Shown here piece after piece: positions 1 through 8,472 of a stretch of DNA of 64,000 nucleotides. The notes under the pieces were generated by a model. The model had not been told where the DNA came from. It saw nothing but the letters and a program-made list of their open reading frames with translations, and did no database searches. Position 1 is the stretch's first letter; each line of letters starts with the position of its first letter. The position numbers were made by a program, and so were the translations under genes. The stretch comes from Spirosoma sp. (GTDB lineage: Bacteria > Bacteroidota > Bacteroidia > Cytophagales > Spirosomataceae), in NCBI RefSeq assembly GCF_026391055.1, contig NZ_JAPLET010000026.1, positions 372,001 through 436,000 on the forward strand, given 5' to 3'.

Positions 1-339
1 AAATGATTTGAGGTCGGCGTTGCGGTAGGTAAACAGCGTGTCATCTTTGAGCAGGAAACTTACGGGCACGTTGATATACCGTTGATCGGCATCGGGCACC
101 AGAAAGTTAGAATTAGCAATCAGGTAATCGTCTTCTTCAATATAGCGTGAGCTACTTTCAATTTCCAGTTGCTCCTGCTGACTTAGAAAATCGACATCGA
201 ACTTCTCCTCAACACTTTTGATTTCGGCGGGTGTAGGGTTTTGCAAATCCACCCAGAGCGTCCGCTCAGTATTGGAGAAGGAGTCGATATCACGAATTTT
301 CCGGACGGCGGTGGCGTCCTGCTGAAAGATACGGATCAT
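1..339 (-). CDS. corA: Magnesium/cobalt transporter CorA, N-terminal part (cut by window edge)
   Basis: The minus strand encodes 113 residues beginning MIRIFQQDATAVRKIRDIDS with no stop before the left edge. The run WVDLQNPTPAE, then an IESSSRYIEEDDY-like stretch and ANSNFLV, is typical of the soluble cytoplasmic N-terminal domain of CorA-family Mg2+ channels. The two C-terminal membrane helices and the GMN selectivity motif lie outside the window, so ion specificity cannot be checked. The ATG at 339 fits the family start; no Shine-Dalgarno sequence is visible, which is usual for this phylum. It is transcribed in the same direction as the amidase gene, about 100 bp downstream of it. Confidence 0.8.
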   Translation of the reverse strand, partial: MIRIFQQDATAVRKIRDIDSFSNTERTLWVDLQNPTPAEIKSVEEKFDVDFLSQQEQLEIESSSRYIEEDDYLIANSNFLVPDADQRYINVPVSFLLKDDTLFTYRNADLKSF

Positions 340-442
340 AAAGTCGAGAGGAGATTTTCCGGCTGCGAAGTTCGCAGAAAAGAAACCATTTATCCCGCTC
401 CTTTTCGAATTTATGTCACCTGGCCGAACAGTATCCCGACAT

Positions 443-1132
443 CTACTCGGCCTGCAACGGACTTCCTTTCAGCTTCAAGTCTTTAACCTGCCTGCGTACA
501 TTCTTCATAAATTCTTTTCCGGGGTCGGTTTTACTGGTCAGGTAAGTTGAGTCGGTTTCTTTCCAGAGCGGAGTACCGATAAAATCTTTGTATTCGTAAT
601 GACCAATCAGGTACTCAATGGCGTAGCGTTGCTTCAAGTAACGCACTAACTGCACATTGGCGTCAAGCTGCGCGTCGGTCAGGTTGTTATTTCCCACATT
701 TTCGATACCGATAGCGCAATAATTCAGCCCAATGCAATGCCGGGTAAAAACCGTATCGGGCAGAAGTCGGTAAATCGTACCATCGCGATCAACGAGAAAC
801 GGAACGGATATATTTAATCGACTAGCTGCCTGAATGTCAGGACGATCCGTCAATACACTCGGATTAAACAGGTCGAAGGCAGCCTGAAGGGTTGGTACGG
901 CCGTCCAGTGCAGCACAATCATTTTCGGTTTTATGTAAGGCGCCGATTGCTGAATACCATGCCGTCTGATCAGATAGTCGAGCGATAACAGCTTTCGTTC
1001 TTCATCAAAAACGATTGGTTTCTCAATTATCCTGAAGACAGGCGACTGAGCGGAGCAGACAGTCAGAGACACCAAAGCCGCTATACATGCTAGCTGGCAG
1101 CGTAGTTTTGGCAGAGCGAAACGAGTTTTCAT
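443..1132 (-). CDS. Secreted N-acetylmuramoyl-L-alanine amidase (Amidase_2 family)
   Basis: A 229-residue protein with an N-terminal signal peptide (hydrophobic stretch about residues 12-28 ending at CSAQ). The rest matches the zinc-dependent Amidase_2/PGRP fold: VLHWTA (His75), IGHYEY (His178) and KTDPGKEF (Asp203) are placed like the three zinc ligands of AmpD/AmiD enzymes. Family members cut the bond between N-acetylmuramic acid and the stem peptide, so the likely job is peptidoglycan turnover in the periplasm or at the cell surface. The lack of any binding repeat suggests a small catalytic domain only. It stands alone, with a 246-bp gap to the divergent isochorismate synthase gene. Confidence 0.85.
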   Translation of the reverse strand: MKTRFALPKLRCQLACIAALVSLTVCSAQSPVFRIIEKPIVFDEERKLLSLDYLIRRHGIQQSAPYIKPKMIVLHWTAVPTLQAAFDLFNPSVLTDRPDIQAASRLNISVPFLVDRDGTIYRLLPDTVFTRHCIGLNYCAIGIENVGNNNLTDAQLDANVQLVRYLKQRYAIEYLIGHYEYKDFIGTPLWKETDSTYLTSKTDPGKEFMKNVRRQVKDLKLKGSPLQAE

Positions 1133-1378
1133 GATTGAACGACTTGGGAGCGCAAAAAAAGAAACTCTGCATCACCTAAGCGGCTTTTCTTTTTTACCGT
1201 TGCAAAATTGGGTGATTTTCCCGGCTACCCAACCACACCTGCATCAGAAACAGGTAACTTCGCTACCTGACTATCTGTACGTTAAGCATGCCTGAGAACT
1301 GTTTTACATTCTTACGCACAAATTTCATGTACAAACTGTTATCTCTGCAACGGGGCCTAACCCGCCCGGTTATCGGCT

Positions 1379-2695
1379 ATGCAATCTGATTATTTTAGTA
1401 CAGCTTCATCAACCACTGAATCATACACGCGAACCGGCAAACCCAGCGCCAGTCAGCTCTGGGAAACGGCTCATCTGCTCGGTTTTCCGGCGGCCCTCTG
1501 GCGATTGCCCAACAAGCGCGACAAGCACCTGATCGTCTCCTTCGATGAGGTACTGCCGCGCGTATCGGCGGATCTTGACGAACTACCGGCTGGCTTCCTG
1601 ATTAGCCCTTTCGATAATCTGGCCAGCACCGCCCCCACCAACATGTCATCTGGGGCGCTATCGGGTGCCAGTATCAGCACACAATCGCTTTTTTTGCGGG
1701 CCGACCTCCAGGTATCTTTTTCAGAACGGTCTGGTAAAACCGATGTCCGTATTGCAGAAAACACCCCAGCTGACAAGTTTCGGCAGGCTTTGCGTGAGCA
1801 AATGACAAACAAGACGCCGGGAAAAACTCCGCAGACGGTCACTCCGCTCTCCGATCCGGAGGCACAGGCAGCTTATGTACGAAATGTAAGCCTGGCCATA
1901 GAAGCCATGCAGCGGGGTGAGTTTCGAAAAGTGGTGTTGTCAAGAACCAAACAGGTACAGTTTGCCGATGCGCCCGACGCCGTGGCTTTATTCGACAAGC
2001 TCTGCACGGCTTATCCAACCGCATTCATATCGGCCGTATCGATACCCGAAAGAGGACAGATATGGATCAGCGCTACGCCCGAACGGCTCGTGAGTGTTGA
2101 TGCCGCTGGCTTGTTCAGAACGGCATCATTAGCGGGAACGCAATCGGCTTTTGAGGCAGACGGAACGCAAAAGCGGCCCGCCGGAGCCATGTGGTCGCAG
2201 AAAGAGATTGAAGAGCAGGCCCTGGTGAGCCGCTATATTATTGAGTGCTTTAAAAAGATACGCTTGCGCGAATACCTCGAAGAAGGCCCTAAAACGGTTA
2301 TAGCCGGTAATTTGATGCATTTAAGCACCTATTTTACCGTGGATACGCAGGCCGTTCGGTATCCGCAGTTGGGAACGGTGATGCTCCGTTTACTGCACCC
2401 GACCTCCGCTGTTTGTGGTATGCCCCGCGATGCCGCTTTTAACTTTATCAGCCAGTACGAAACGCACGATCGGGAGTTCTACAGCGGCTTTCTGGGACCG
2501 GTTAATGTGAGCGTAGATAATGAAGGGGCTGAAAGTGACTTGTTTGTCCATATCCGCTGTATGAAGCTGGAAGGGAACAAGGCCACTCTTTATGCCGGTG
2601 CAGGCCTCACGGAGGACTCTATACCTGAGCGGGAATGGGTGGAAACAGAAATGAAATGCCAAACCCTCTTACAGGTACTGATGAATGATAAATGA
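1379..2695 (+). CDS. menF: Isochorismate synthase
   Basis: A 438-residue cytoplasmic chorismate-binding enzyme. The C-terminal half carries the family signature in order: GEFRKVVLSRTK with the candidate catalytic lysine (about residue 186), the SATPERLVSV block, SLAGT, the KEIEEQALVSRYI helix, HPTSAVCGMP, FYSGFLGPVN and EREWVETEMKCQ. The divergent N-terminal 140 residues match the usual MenF/EntC/DhbC layout. It converts chorismate to isochorismate, most likely for menaquinone, the main quinone of this phylum; the absence of siderophore genes nearby favours menF over entC/dhbC. No other men genes are in the window. The last five codons and the stop lie inside the left arm of a 25-bp inverted repeat. 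Confidence 0.88.
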   Translation: MQSDYFSTASSTTESYTRTGKPSASQLWETAHLLGFPAALWRLPNKRDKHLIVSFDEVLPRVSADLDELPAGFLISPFDNLASTAPTNMSSGALSGASISTQSLFLRADLQVSFSERSGKTDVRIAENTPADKFRQALREQMTNKTPGKTPQTVTPLSDPEAQAAYVRNVSLAIEAMQRGEFRKVVLSRTKQVQFADAPDAVALFDKLCTAYPTAFISAVSIPERGQIWISATPERLVSVDAAGLFRTASLAGTQSAFEADGTQKRPAGAMWSQKEIEEQALVSRYIIECFKKIRLREYLEEGPKTVIAGNLMHLSTYFTVDTQAVRYPQLGTVMLRLLHPTSAVCGMPRDAAFNFISQYETHDREFYSGFLGPVNVSVDNEGAESDLFVHIRCMKLEGNKATLYAGAGLTEDSIPEREWVETEMKCQTLLQVLMNDK

Positions 2696-2741
2696 TGAAT
2701 GAAAACACAAGCGTGATCATTCATCATTTATCATTCATCAG
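2678..2741. repeat. Perfect 25-bp inverted repeat built from TGATGAATGA words
   Basis: Positions 2678-2702 are the exact reverse complement of 2717-2741, with a 14-base loop. The left arm covers the last codons and stop of the isochorismate synthase gene. There is no run of T after the stem, so it is not a standard intrinsic terminator, though it could stop transcription or protect the 3' end. A related hairpin lies at 48477-48543. Confidence 0.85.
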
Positions 2742-2752
2742 GCTACATTCCT

Positions 2753-2932
2753 TTAAGCGCCTTCGGCAGGGTCGTTTGGAGCGCGCGAACCATCTTCAGT
2801 AGTGCGATCACCGGCTTCACTGGCTGCAGACGATTGCGTATCCGCATCAGGTGCGGTGCCTTCCGTAACGGCGTCCTCCGACGAAACGATTGATTTTTCT
2901 TCTGGTTCTGGGGTCGATGCTAGATCTGCCAT
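2753..2932 (-). CDS. Small acidic protein of unknown function (59 aa)
   Basis: An open frame of 59 codons starting MADLASTPEPEEKSIVSSED and ending NDPAEGA before a TAA. It is rich in Glu, Asp, Ser, Thr and Ala, has no hydrophobic stretch and is probably disordered. I do not recognise a family. Support for a real gene is limited to the clean start and stop, the biased but coding-like composition, and its place beside a second acidic small protein on the same strand with only about 90 bp between them. Only 11 bp separate its stop from the palindrome that ends the convergent isochorismate synthase gene. Confidence 0.45.
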   Translation of the reverse strand: MADLASTPEPEEKSIVSSEDAVTEGTAPDADTQSSAASEAGDRTTEDGSRAPNDPAEGA

Positions 2933-3023
2933 GCTGGTGATTGAGTAAGAAATGTAGTGAACTGATTAATACGACTCACAATACTATACTGGGCGTACCG
3001 GTAATTGGTTTACCCGATACGCA

Positions 3024-3293
3024 TCAATCCAGACTATCGTCGTCGTCAAGGTCATCTTCAATCGAGTCGTCGTCCAGATCTTCATCCAGATCATCCTCAT
3101 CGAAGTCCTCTTCAATGTCGTCTAAATCATCTGCTCCATAGCCGCTGGCGGCTCCGGAGCCCAGTTCATCGAAATCAGCACCCGCGTCGTCGAAGTCATC
3201 GTCGTCGTCGTCGAAGGCGGCTGTTTCTGGATCTGGGTTAAGCATCAGAACATCTTCGTCCTGATCAAATGCTGGCTCGTAAATCATGGTCAA
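3024..3293 (-). CDS. Aspartate-rich small acidic protein (89 aa)
   Basis: Starts MTMIYEPAFDQDEDVLMLNP and then becomes extremely Asp/Glu-rich, with a run of six Asp and repeated DDLDD or DEDLDD words to the C-terminus. The ordered-looking first 25 residues followed by an acidic tail suggest a binding or calcium/charge-shielding role, but no function can be assigned. The opposite strand is open with a serine-rich reading, an artefact of Asp codons read in reverse. A start at the second Met (position 3287) is equally possible. It may share a transcript with the acidic 59-residue gene just downstream. Confidence 0.6.
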   Translation of the reverse strand: MTMIYEPAFDQDEDVLMLNPDPETAAFDDDDDDFDDAGADFDELGSGAASGYGADDLDDIEEDFDEDDLDEDLDDDSIEDDLDDDDSLD

Positions 3294-3449
3294 CAGAGTA
3301 TAAAAGTTAGTTCACCCCTCATAACGCGTCAATTTCCCGGAAGGTTTAGTCATTTTACAAAGTTCCTGGACTTTTTGCCGCCGAACACTGTCTTCTTTTT
3401 ATGAGTTACTGAGTATGTGCGTTCTACGCCCCGCATTAATTCAGTATAA

Positions 3450-4523
3450 ATGAGACACTACCAACTCCGACGGCTTTCGGACCTGCCCATTATTCAAACC
3501 AGTGATGTTAAACCAAGCGTTTCGGGTTTTGAGGTACTGGGTGCATTCAACCCGGCAGCCTGCTACTTCAACGGTGAAATTCTTCTACTCCTGCGTGTAG
3601 CCGAAGCCCCGCCCGCTGAGAAGGGGTTTGTTATTGTCCCGCTCATCGAAGAGCAGGACGGCGTTCCTGGGTTGACGATCAAACGATTTCCGGAACCCGC
3701 CGGGCCTTATGACCCTCGGGTAGTGTCCCTCGATGGCACCGTATATCTAACCTCTTTGAGTCACCTTCGTCTGGCACGTAGCCGCGATGGCGTTCATTTC
3801 ACCATCGATGAAAAGCCGTTCCTGTTTCCGGCCCGGATGGACGAATCGTACGGAATTGAAGATGCCCGAATCACGTTTCTGGAAGGCAAATACTGGATTA
3901 CCTATACCGCCGTTTCAGAAAATGGGCCGGGCGTTGGCCTGGCCGTAACAACCGATTTCGAGACGGTCGAACGCATGGGGATGATTTTGCCGCCACCCAA
4001 TAAAGATGTCGCGTTGTTTCCCCAAAAAATTAACGGCAAGTACATGCTACTACATCGCCCGATGGTTTCAGAAATCGGCAAACCATCGGTATGGCTGGCC
4101 GAATCGAGCGATGGCATTCATTGGGGTAATCACAAATTTCTGTTCGGTGGCCGTGGGCAGGCCAATTCGGGAGTGCTTAATGAGCCGTTTGCCTGGGAAG
4201 GTGGAAAAATTGGTGCGGGTCCCGAGCCAATAGCAACCGATGAGGGCTGGCTGGTTTGCTATCATGGGGCCGATGCCACCCATGCCTACGCGCTGGCTCT
4301 CGCTTTGCTTGATACCAACGATCCCTCAAAGGTACTCGACCGGTCCATTACCCCACTGCTCACCCCCGAACTGGCCTGGGAACGGGACGGCTTTTTCCCA
4401 AATGTAGTTTTCGCAAACGGCTGGGTTCAATGGCCAGCCGAAAGCGACCATGCCGGAGAAATCTGGGTGTATTACGGTGCTGCCGATTCGGGCGTTGGCC
4501 TGGCAGAACTGATACAGTCCTAA
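3450..4523 (+). CDS. GH130 family glycoside phosphorylase (beta-mannoside type)
   Basis: A 357-residue protein without a signal peptide, with the five-bladed propeller layout of GH130. Diagnostic blocks are GAFNPAACYFNGEILLLLRV, GPYDPRV, YGIEDARITFLEGKYWITYT (Asp138 in the position of the catalytic acid), LLHRP, GAGPEPIATDEGWLVCYHG and YYGAADSGVGLA. Family enzymes phosphorolyse beta-1,2- or beta-1,4-mannosides and release mannose-1-phosphate in the cytoplasm; the exact substrate cannot be read from the sequence. No mannan-related transporter is adjacent. It converges on the DUF6624-like gene with a 42-bp gap. Confidence 0.85.
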   Translation: MRHYQLRRLSDLPIIQTSDVKPSVSGFEVLGAFNPAACYFNGEILLLLRVAEAPPAEKGFVIVPLIEEQDGVPGLTIKRFPEPAGPYDPRVVSLDGTVYLTSLSHLRLARSRDGVHFTIDEKPFLFPARMDESYGIEDARITFLEGKYWITYTAVSENGPGVGLAVTTDFETVERMGMILPPPNKDVALFPQKINGKYMLLHRPMVSEIGKPSVWLAESSDGIHWGNHKFLFGGRGQANSGVLNEPFAWEGGKIGAGPEPIATDEGWLVCYHGADATHAYALALALLDTNDPSKVLDRSITPLLTPELAWERDGFFPNVVFANGWVQWPAESDHAGEIWVYYGAADSGVGLAELIQS

Positions 4524-4565
4524 ATCCGGATCAACTCCTGAAAAAGATAAATCCCAGCGCCTTCC

Positions 4566-5243
4566 TTACAGGGCGTACATTTTTCGTATGGCATCGACGG
4601 TACTGCCCGGTTCGTAAGCGGCATTCAACCGGTTGGCGTTTTCTTCAACCGTCAACTCAAAACCGGCCTGCTTCCGGCGCTTATTAACCTCCTTTGCGTT
4701 GGCAATTGGCCAGACAAAACAGCGTGACTGTTTCGTACTTTTTAACGGTTGGCAGGAAACCTGTGTGCCATACAGTTGGGGTTTCCTGCTATACATTAAA
4801 GATCGGTCGAGCATCATCGCGTACTGATAAAACGGCAATTCTCCCTCGTCAGCCGCTTTTTTTATCACGGGTAAGTACGTATCAATTTTGCCGGAATGCT
4901 GGATAATGTAAAAGATGGCTTCATTACTGGGCGTACCTACCAGGCTCTTTCCGGGATACCCCCCTTCTTTCAAAATAGCCTCGGCACGGGCTATGTTGCT
5001 AGTATCAATTTTTGTTTGCTCGGCCCATAACCTCCCCGCCAGATTGGCCCGATCCACCTTGTAGATTTTACTCAAACTGTCGGTTAAGGGTTGATTATTT
5101 CCCAACTTGGTAAGCCACTCACGGTTGCGCTGGTCCAACACATACATGCTGTCGAGTTCGCTCTTCAGCCGCATATTCTGCTGGCTATAGCCATAAAAGG
5201 GCAAACCAATAGCAAATAACATAAAGAATGGTATGTATCTCAT
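4566..5243 (-). CDS. Secreted protein resembling DUF6624 family
   Basis: 225 residues with a signal peptide (MRYIPFFMLFAIGLPFYGYS, cleavage probably near residue 20). The body is alpha-helical: a DQRNREWL stretch, GGYPGKSLVG, EAIFYIIQHS, YQYAMMLDRSLMYSRKPQLYGTQV and WPIANAKEVNKRRKQAGF. The order of WP/GYPG, a His-containing middle and an LYGTQ motif is what I associate with DUF6624, whose function is unknown. Its start is 81 bp from the divergent S9 peptidase start, so the two promoters share a short region. Confidence 0.6.
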   Translation of the reverse strand: MRYIPFFMLFAIGLPFYGYSQQNMRLKSELDSMYVLDQRNREWLTKLGNNQPLTDSLSKIYKVDRANLAGRLWAEQTKIDTSNIARAEAILKEGGYPGKSLVGTPSNEAIFYIIQHSGKIDTYLPVIKKAADEGELPFYQYAMMLDRSLMYSRKPQLYGTQVSCQPLKSTKQSRCFVWPIANAKEVNKRRKQAGFELTVEENANRLNAAYEPGSTVDAIRKMYAL

Positions 5244-5324
5244 AACTAATAGACTGATAGAGTGACACTAACAAACAAATGATGACTTTTTCGTATTTTC
5301 GTTGAAACGCAAACCTATTCCTTC

Positions 5325-8282
5325 ATGAGACACTTCTGTCAACTAATACTCTATTTTTTCCTTGCAATTCCCCTTCTTGCCCAAAGCCAGAAGCGAGCCC
5401 TAAATTCAACAGACTACGATCGCTGGCAAAGTGTGCGGTCTGAAAAAATATCGGACGATGGCCACTGGATTGCTTACCAGATTGATCCCCAGGAAGGTGA
5501 TGGACGATTGGAAGTTGTATCGTCTACAGCCAACACAAACCGAAAGGAGTATGTTTTCCCAAGGGGTTATATGGCCCAGTTTACCCCCGACAGCAAGTTT
5601 CTGGTGATGCGGCTCAAAGCGCCATATATGGCCACCCGAAACGCTAAGCTCAAGAAGAAAAAAACAGATGAACTGCCTAAAGATAGTTTGCTGGTCCTGA
5701 ATCTGAGCACGGGCAAACCGACAAAGCTCCCAAATGCGAAATCGTTTGTCTTCGGTAAGGACACCGGTTCCTGGCTGGCTGTAGTGCAGGAACGGAAAGA
5801 CGAACGCGCTGCACCAGCATCCAAAAGTGCTTCGCTTAAAGATACGCTCACACCCTCGGCCCCCGTTTCGACGACCACCATCGCCACGCGCAAAGGACCG
5901 GTAAAAAAGCCCAAAGGCGACGATTTAACCCTGCTGAACATGGTCGATGGCACGCGCAAAACGGTTAGATACGTATCAAACGTGGTAATGTCGGACAACG
6001 GACAGGCTATTTTTTACAGCAAAGAGTCGGCCAACGACTCCTTGAAAACGGGCGAATCAAGCGTACCAGGGGTATTTCTGTTTAATACGGCCAATGGGCA
6101 GACCATGCTTATCGACACTAGTTCAAAACGAAAAATATACAAAGGACTGGCCATTGATAAAGTCGGCCAGCAACTTACCTGGATGGCCTCCGCCGATAGC
6201 GCCGGTAGTGATGTAAAAGTCTTCACGCTATATTATAAGAACCTGTCGCCAACGGTCGCGGTCAAAGGCAAAAGGTCGAAAACGGCGGCTCCCGAAGCTC
6301 CTTTCAGAGTAATTGCGGATACACTAACCTCGGCCTTACCCAAACGGTGGTCGGTAAATGAATATCGCGAGCCAAAATTCTCGGACGATGGCAAACGACT
6401 TTATTTCTCCACGTCACCCATTGCGCCTAAACCGACGAAAGATACCCTGACACCTGAGGATGAAAAAGTCAAAATGGATGTCTGGACCTGGACCGACACC
6501 CGCTTGCAGCCCATGCAGCAACGGCGGCTCAAGGAAGAGAAAGAGCGTGGATTTTTGACGGTGTATGACGTGGCAAGTGGGAAAGTTATTCCCTTGGCCA
6601 GCCGGGAAATCCCAACGGTAAGCTTTGATGCCAAGACAAATTCCCGCTACTTATTGGGCCTGAGTGACCTGCCCTATCAGGTTCAGGCCTCCTGGGACCC
6701 CGGCCACACCGACCTGTATCTGATCGATACGCAAACGGGTGAGAAAAAGAGAATTGCTAATGATGTTATGGCGTCGCAACCCAAATTATCGCCCGAAGGC
6801 AAGTACGCTTACTGGTTCGATGAGCGCGACTCACTCTGGCGAGCGTGGTCGATAGCCGATAGTCGACGGCTGGATCTGACCCGTGGCTTGCCAAGCAAGT
6901 TTTTCGATGAGGAACACGACACGCCTAATTTACCTGGTGCTTATGGCTCGGCTGGCTGGACAACCGGCGATCGCTACCTGTGGCTTTACGACCGTTATGA
7001 CATCTGGCAGTTTGATCCAACCGGTAAAGAAAAACCAACCAATCTGACGGCTGGCTGGGGACGCAAAAATAAAATTCGCCTGCGCCGGGCCGAAGTAGAA
7101 AACGACGACGACACCCCCGGCCGACGATCAGGAGCGGCTGAGAAAGCCATCGACCCCAAAGCTGAACTATTTCTGACGGGTATCTGGGAGAGCGATAAAG
7201 CGACCGGTATTTTAAAGAGTAAGAACGGGCTGGCCGTTGCTGAACCAACTGTATTGACCCGAAGCAACCACCGTTATTTTGGGCTGAACAAAGCAAAAAA
7301 TGCCCCAGTTATGACGTTTTATAGGGGTAACTACAAAGAGTCGACCAATCTTTTCCAGACGGATACGACCCTTGCGGCTCCTGTTCAGCTGACCCGGACG
7401 AATCCCCAACAGGACAGCGTTCGGTGGGGAAGTGCAGAAATTGTGAGTTGGATTGGCACAAACGGTATCAAGCTGGAAGGCTTGCTATTTAAACCGGAGG
7501 GCTTCGACCCTAGCAAGAAATACCCTATGCTGACCTACTTCTATGAGCGCAACGCCGAAACCCTGAACGACTATCGGGCTCCTTCGCCCAGCCGGTCGAC
7601 CATCAATATTCCGTACTGCGTTTCGAACGGGTATCTGGTTTTTGTACCGGACATCGTGTATACAACCGGCCAGCCGGGTCCCAATGCCTACGACTGTGTT
7701 GTACCTGGCGTATTGAGCCTGCTCGACAAAGGCTTTGTAGATCGTAACCGGCTGGGCATTCAGGGACAAAGCTGGGGTGGTTACCAGACCGCCTACATCA
7801 TTACCCGCACTAATCTTTTCCGGGCGGCAGAAGCCGGTGCGCCAGTGGCAAACATGACATCAGCTTACGGCGGTATTCGGTGGGAAACGGGCATCAGCCG
7901 GGCGTTCCAGTACGAAAAAACACAGAGCCGCATTGGCGGAACCCTGTGGGATAAACCGATGAATTATATCGAGAATTCGCCACTTTTCTTCGCAAACCGG
8001 ATTGAAACGCCCCTGATGATGACCCATAACGACGCCGACGGAGCCGTCCCCTGGTATCAGGGTATTGAGATGTTCTCGGCACTGCGTCGGCTGAACAAGC
8101 CGGTCTGGATGCTGGTCTATAACGGGGAAGGCCACAACCTGACCCAGCGGCACAACGCCAAGGACCTCAGTATTCGGTTATACCAGTATTTCGATTACTA
8201 CCTGAAAGATGCCCCCATGCCGGTCTGGATGAAAGAAGGCCGGAGCGCGGTAGAGAAAGACCGGGGTGAAATGAAGTACTGA
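5325..8282 (+). CDS. Secreted S9 family (prolyl oligopeptidase-like) peptidase
   Basis: 985 residues. A signal peptide (residues 1-19, ending LLAQ) is followed by a long beta-propeller of WD40/TolB-like blades (about 30-700) and an alpha/beta-hydrolase domain at the C-terminus. The nucleophile elbow GQSWGGY puts the catalytic serine at residue 816, HNDADGAVPW (about 901-910) supplies the aspartate and GEGHNL the histidine (His937). These triad contexts are those of the S9 acylaminoacyl/dipeptidyl peptidases that trim peptides in the periplasm or at the surface. The propeller contains Lys/Pro-rich low-complexity insertions around residues 160-200 that probably form loops. It stands alone and its stop is 9 bp before a long palindrome. 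Confidence 0.85.
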   Translation: MRHFCQLILYFFLAIPLLAQSQKRALNSTDYDRWQSVRSEKISDDGHWIAYQIDPQEGDGRLEVVSSTANTNRKEYVFPRGYMAQFTPDSKFLVMRLKAPYMATRNAKLKKKKTDELPKDSLLVLNLSTGKPTKLPNAKSFVFGKDTGSWLAVVQERKDERAAPASKSASLKDTLTPSAPVSTTTIATRKGPVKKPKGDDLTLLNMVDGTRKTVRYVSNVVMSDNGQAIFYSKESANDSLKTGESSVPGVFLFNTANGQTMLIDTSSKRKIYKGLAIDKVGQQLTWMASADSAGSDVKVFTLYYKNLSPTVAVKGKRSKTAAPEAPFRVIADTLTSALPKRWSVNEYREPKFSDDGKRLYFSTSPIAPKPTKDTLTPEDEKVKMDVWTWTDTRLQPMQQRRLKEEKERGFLTVYDVASGKVIPLASREIPTVSFDAKTNSRYLLGLSDLPYQVQASWDPGHTDLYLIDTQTGEKKRIANDVMASQPKLSPEGKYAYWFDERDSLWRAWSIADSRRLDLTRGLPSKFFDEEHDTPNLPGAYGSAGWTTGDRYLWLYDRYDIWQFDPTGKEKPTNLTAGWGRKNKIRLRRAEVENDDDTPGRRSGAAEKAIDPKAELFLTGIWESDKATGILKSKNGLAVAEPTVLTRSNHRYFGLNKAKNAPVMTFYRGNYKESTNLFQTDTTLAAPVQLTRTNPQQDSVRWGSAEIVSWIGTNGIKLEGLLFKPEGFDPSKKYPMLTYFYERNAETLNDYRAPSPSRSTINIPYCVSNGYLVFVPDIVYTTGQPGPNAYDCVVPGVLSLLDKGFVDRNRLGIQGQSWGGYQTAYIITRTNLFRAAEAGAPVANMTSAYGGIRWETGISRAFQYEKTQSRIGGTLWDKPMNYIENSPLFFANRIETPLMMTHNDADGAVPWYQGIEMFSALRRLNKPVWMLVYNGEGHNLTQRHNAKDLSIRLYQYFDYYLKDAPMPVWMKEGRSAVEKDRGEMKY

Positions 8283-8290
8283 TCTTTACA

Positions 8291-8389
8291 GTATAACTAG
8301 CTGCGGGCGTTGGTTCGTGGATCGGTGGGTAGCCAGAATTTATACTTCTGCTCACCGATCCACGAACCAACGCCCGCAGCTAGTTATAC
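8291..8389. repeat. Perfect 37-bp inverted repeat forming a near-continuous hairpin
   Basis: Positions 8291-8327 are the exact reverse complement of 8353-8389. The 25-base middle is itself partly self-complementary (AGC/GCT and AGAA/TTCT), so the whole 99 bp can fold as one stem with small bulges. It lies between the stop of the S9 peptidase gene and the next gene on the same strand. There is no flanking T run. The length and perfection exceed an ordinary terminator; it may be a mobile palindromic unit. Confidence 0.9.
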
Positions 8390-8472
8390 CGTATCATTAA
8401 TTGGCGAAGTCATCATTCGTTTTGCGCGTTTAATCTGCGAGATTTGCAGACCTATTTATCCTTTTCATACCT

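Noticed and set aside
2941..3241. Serine-rich and arginine-rich open frames on the plus strand opposite the Asp-rich gene
   Set aside because: They are the reverse reading of GAY-rich codons; only the minus-strand frame has an ordered N-terminus and no unnatural run.
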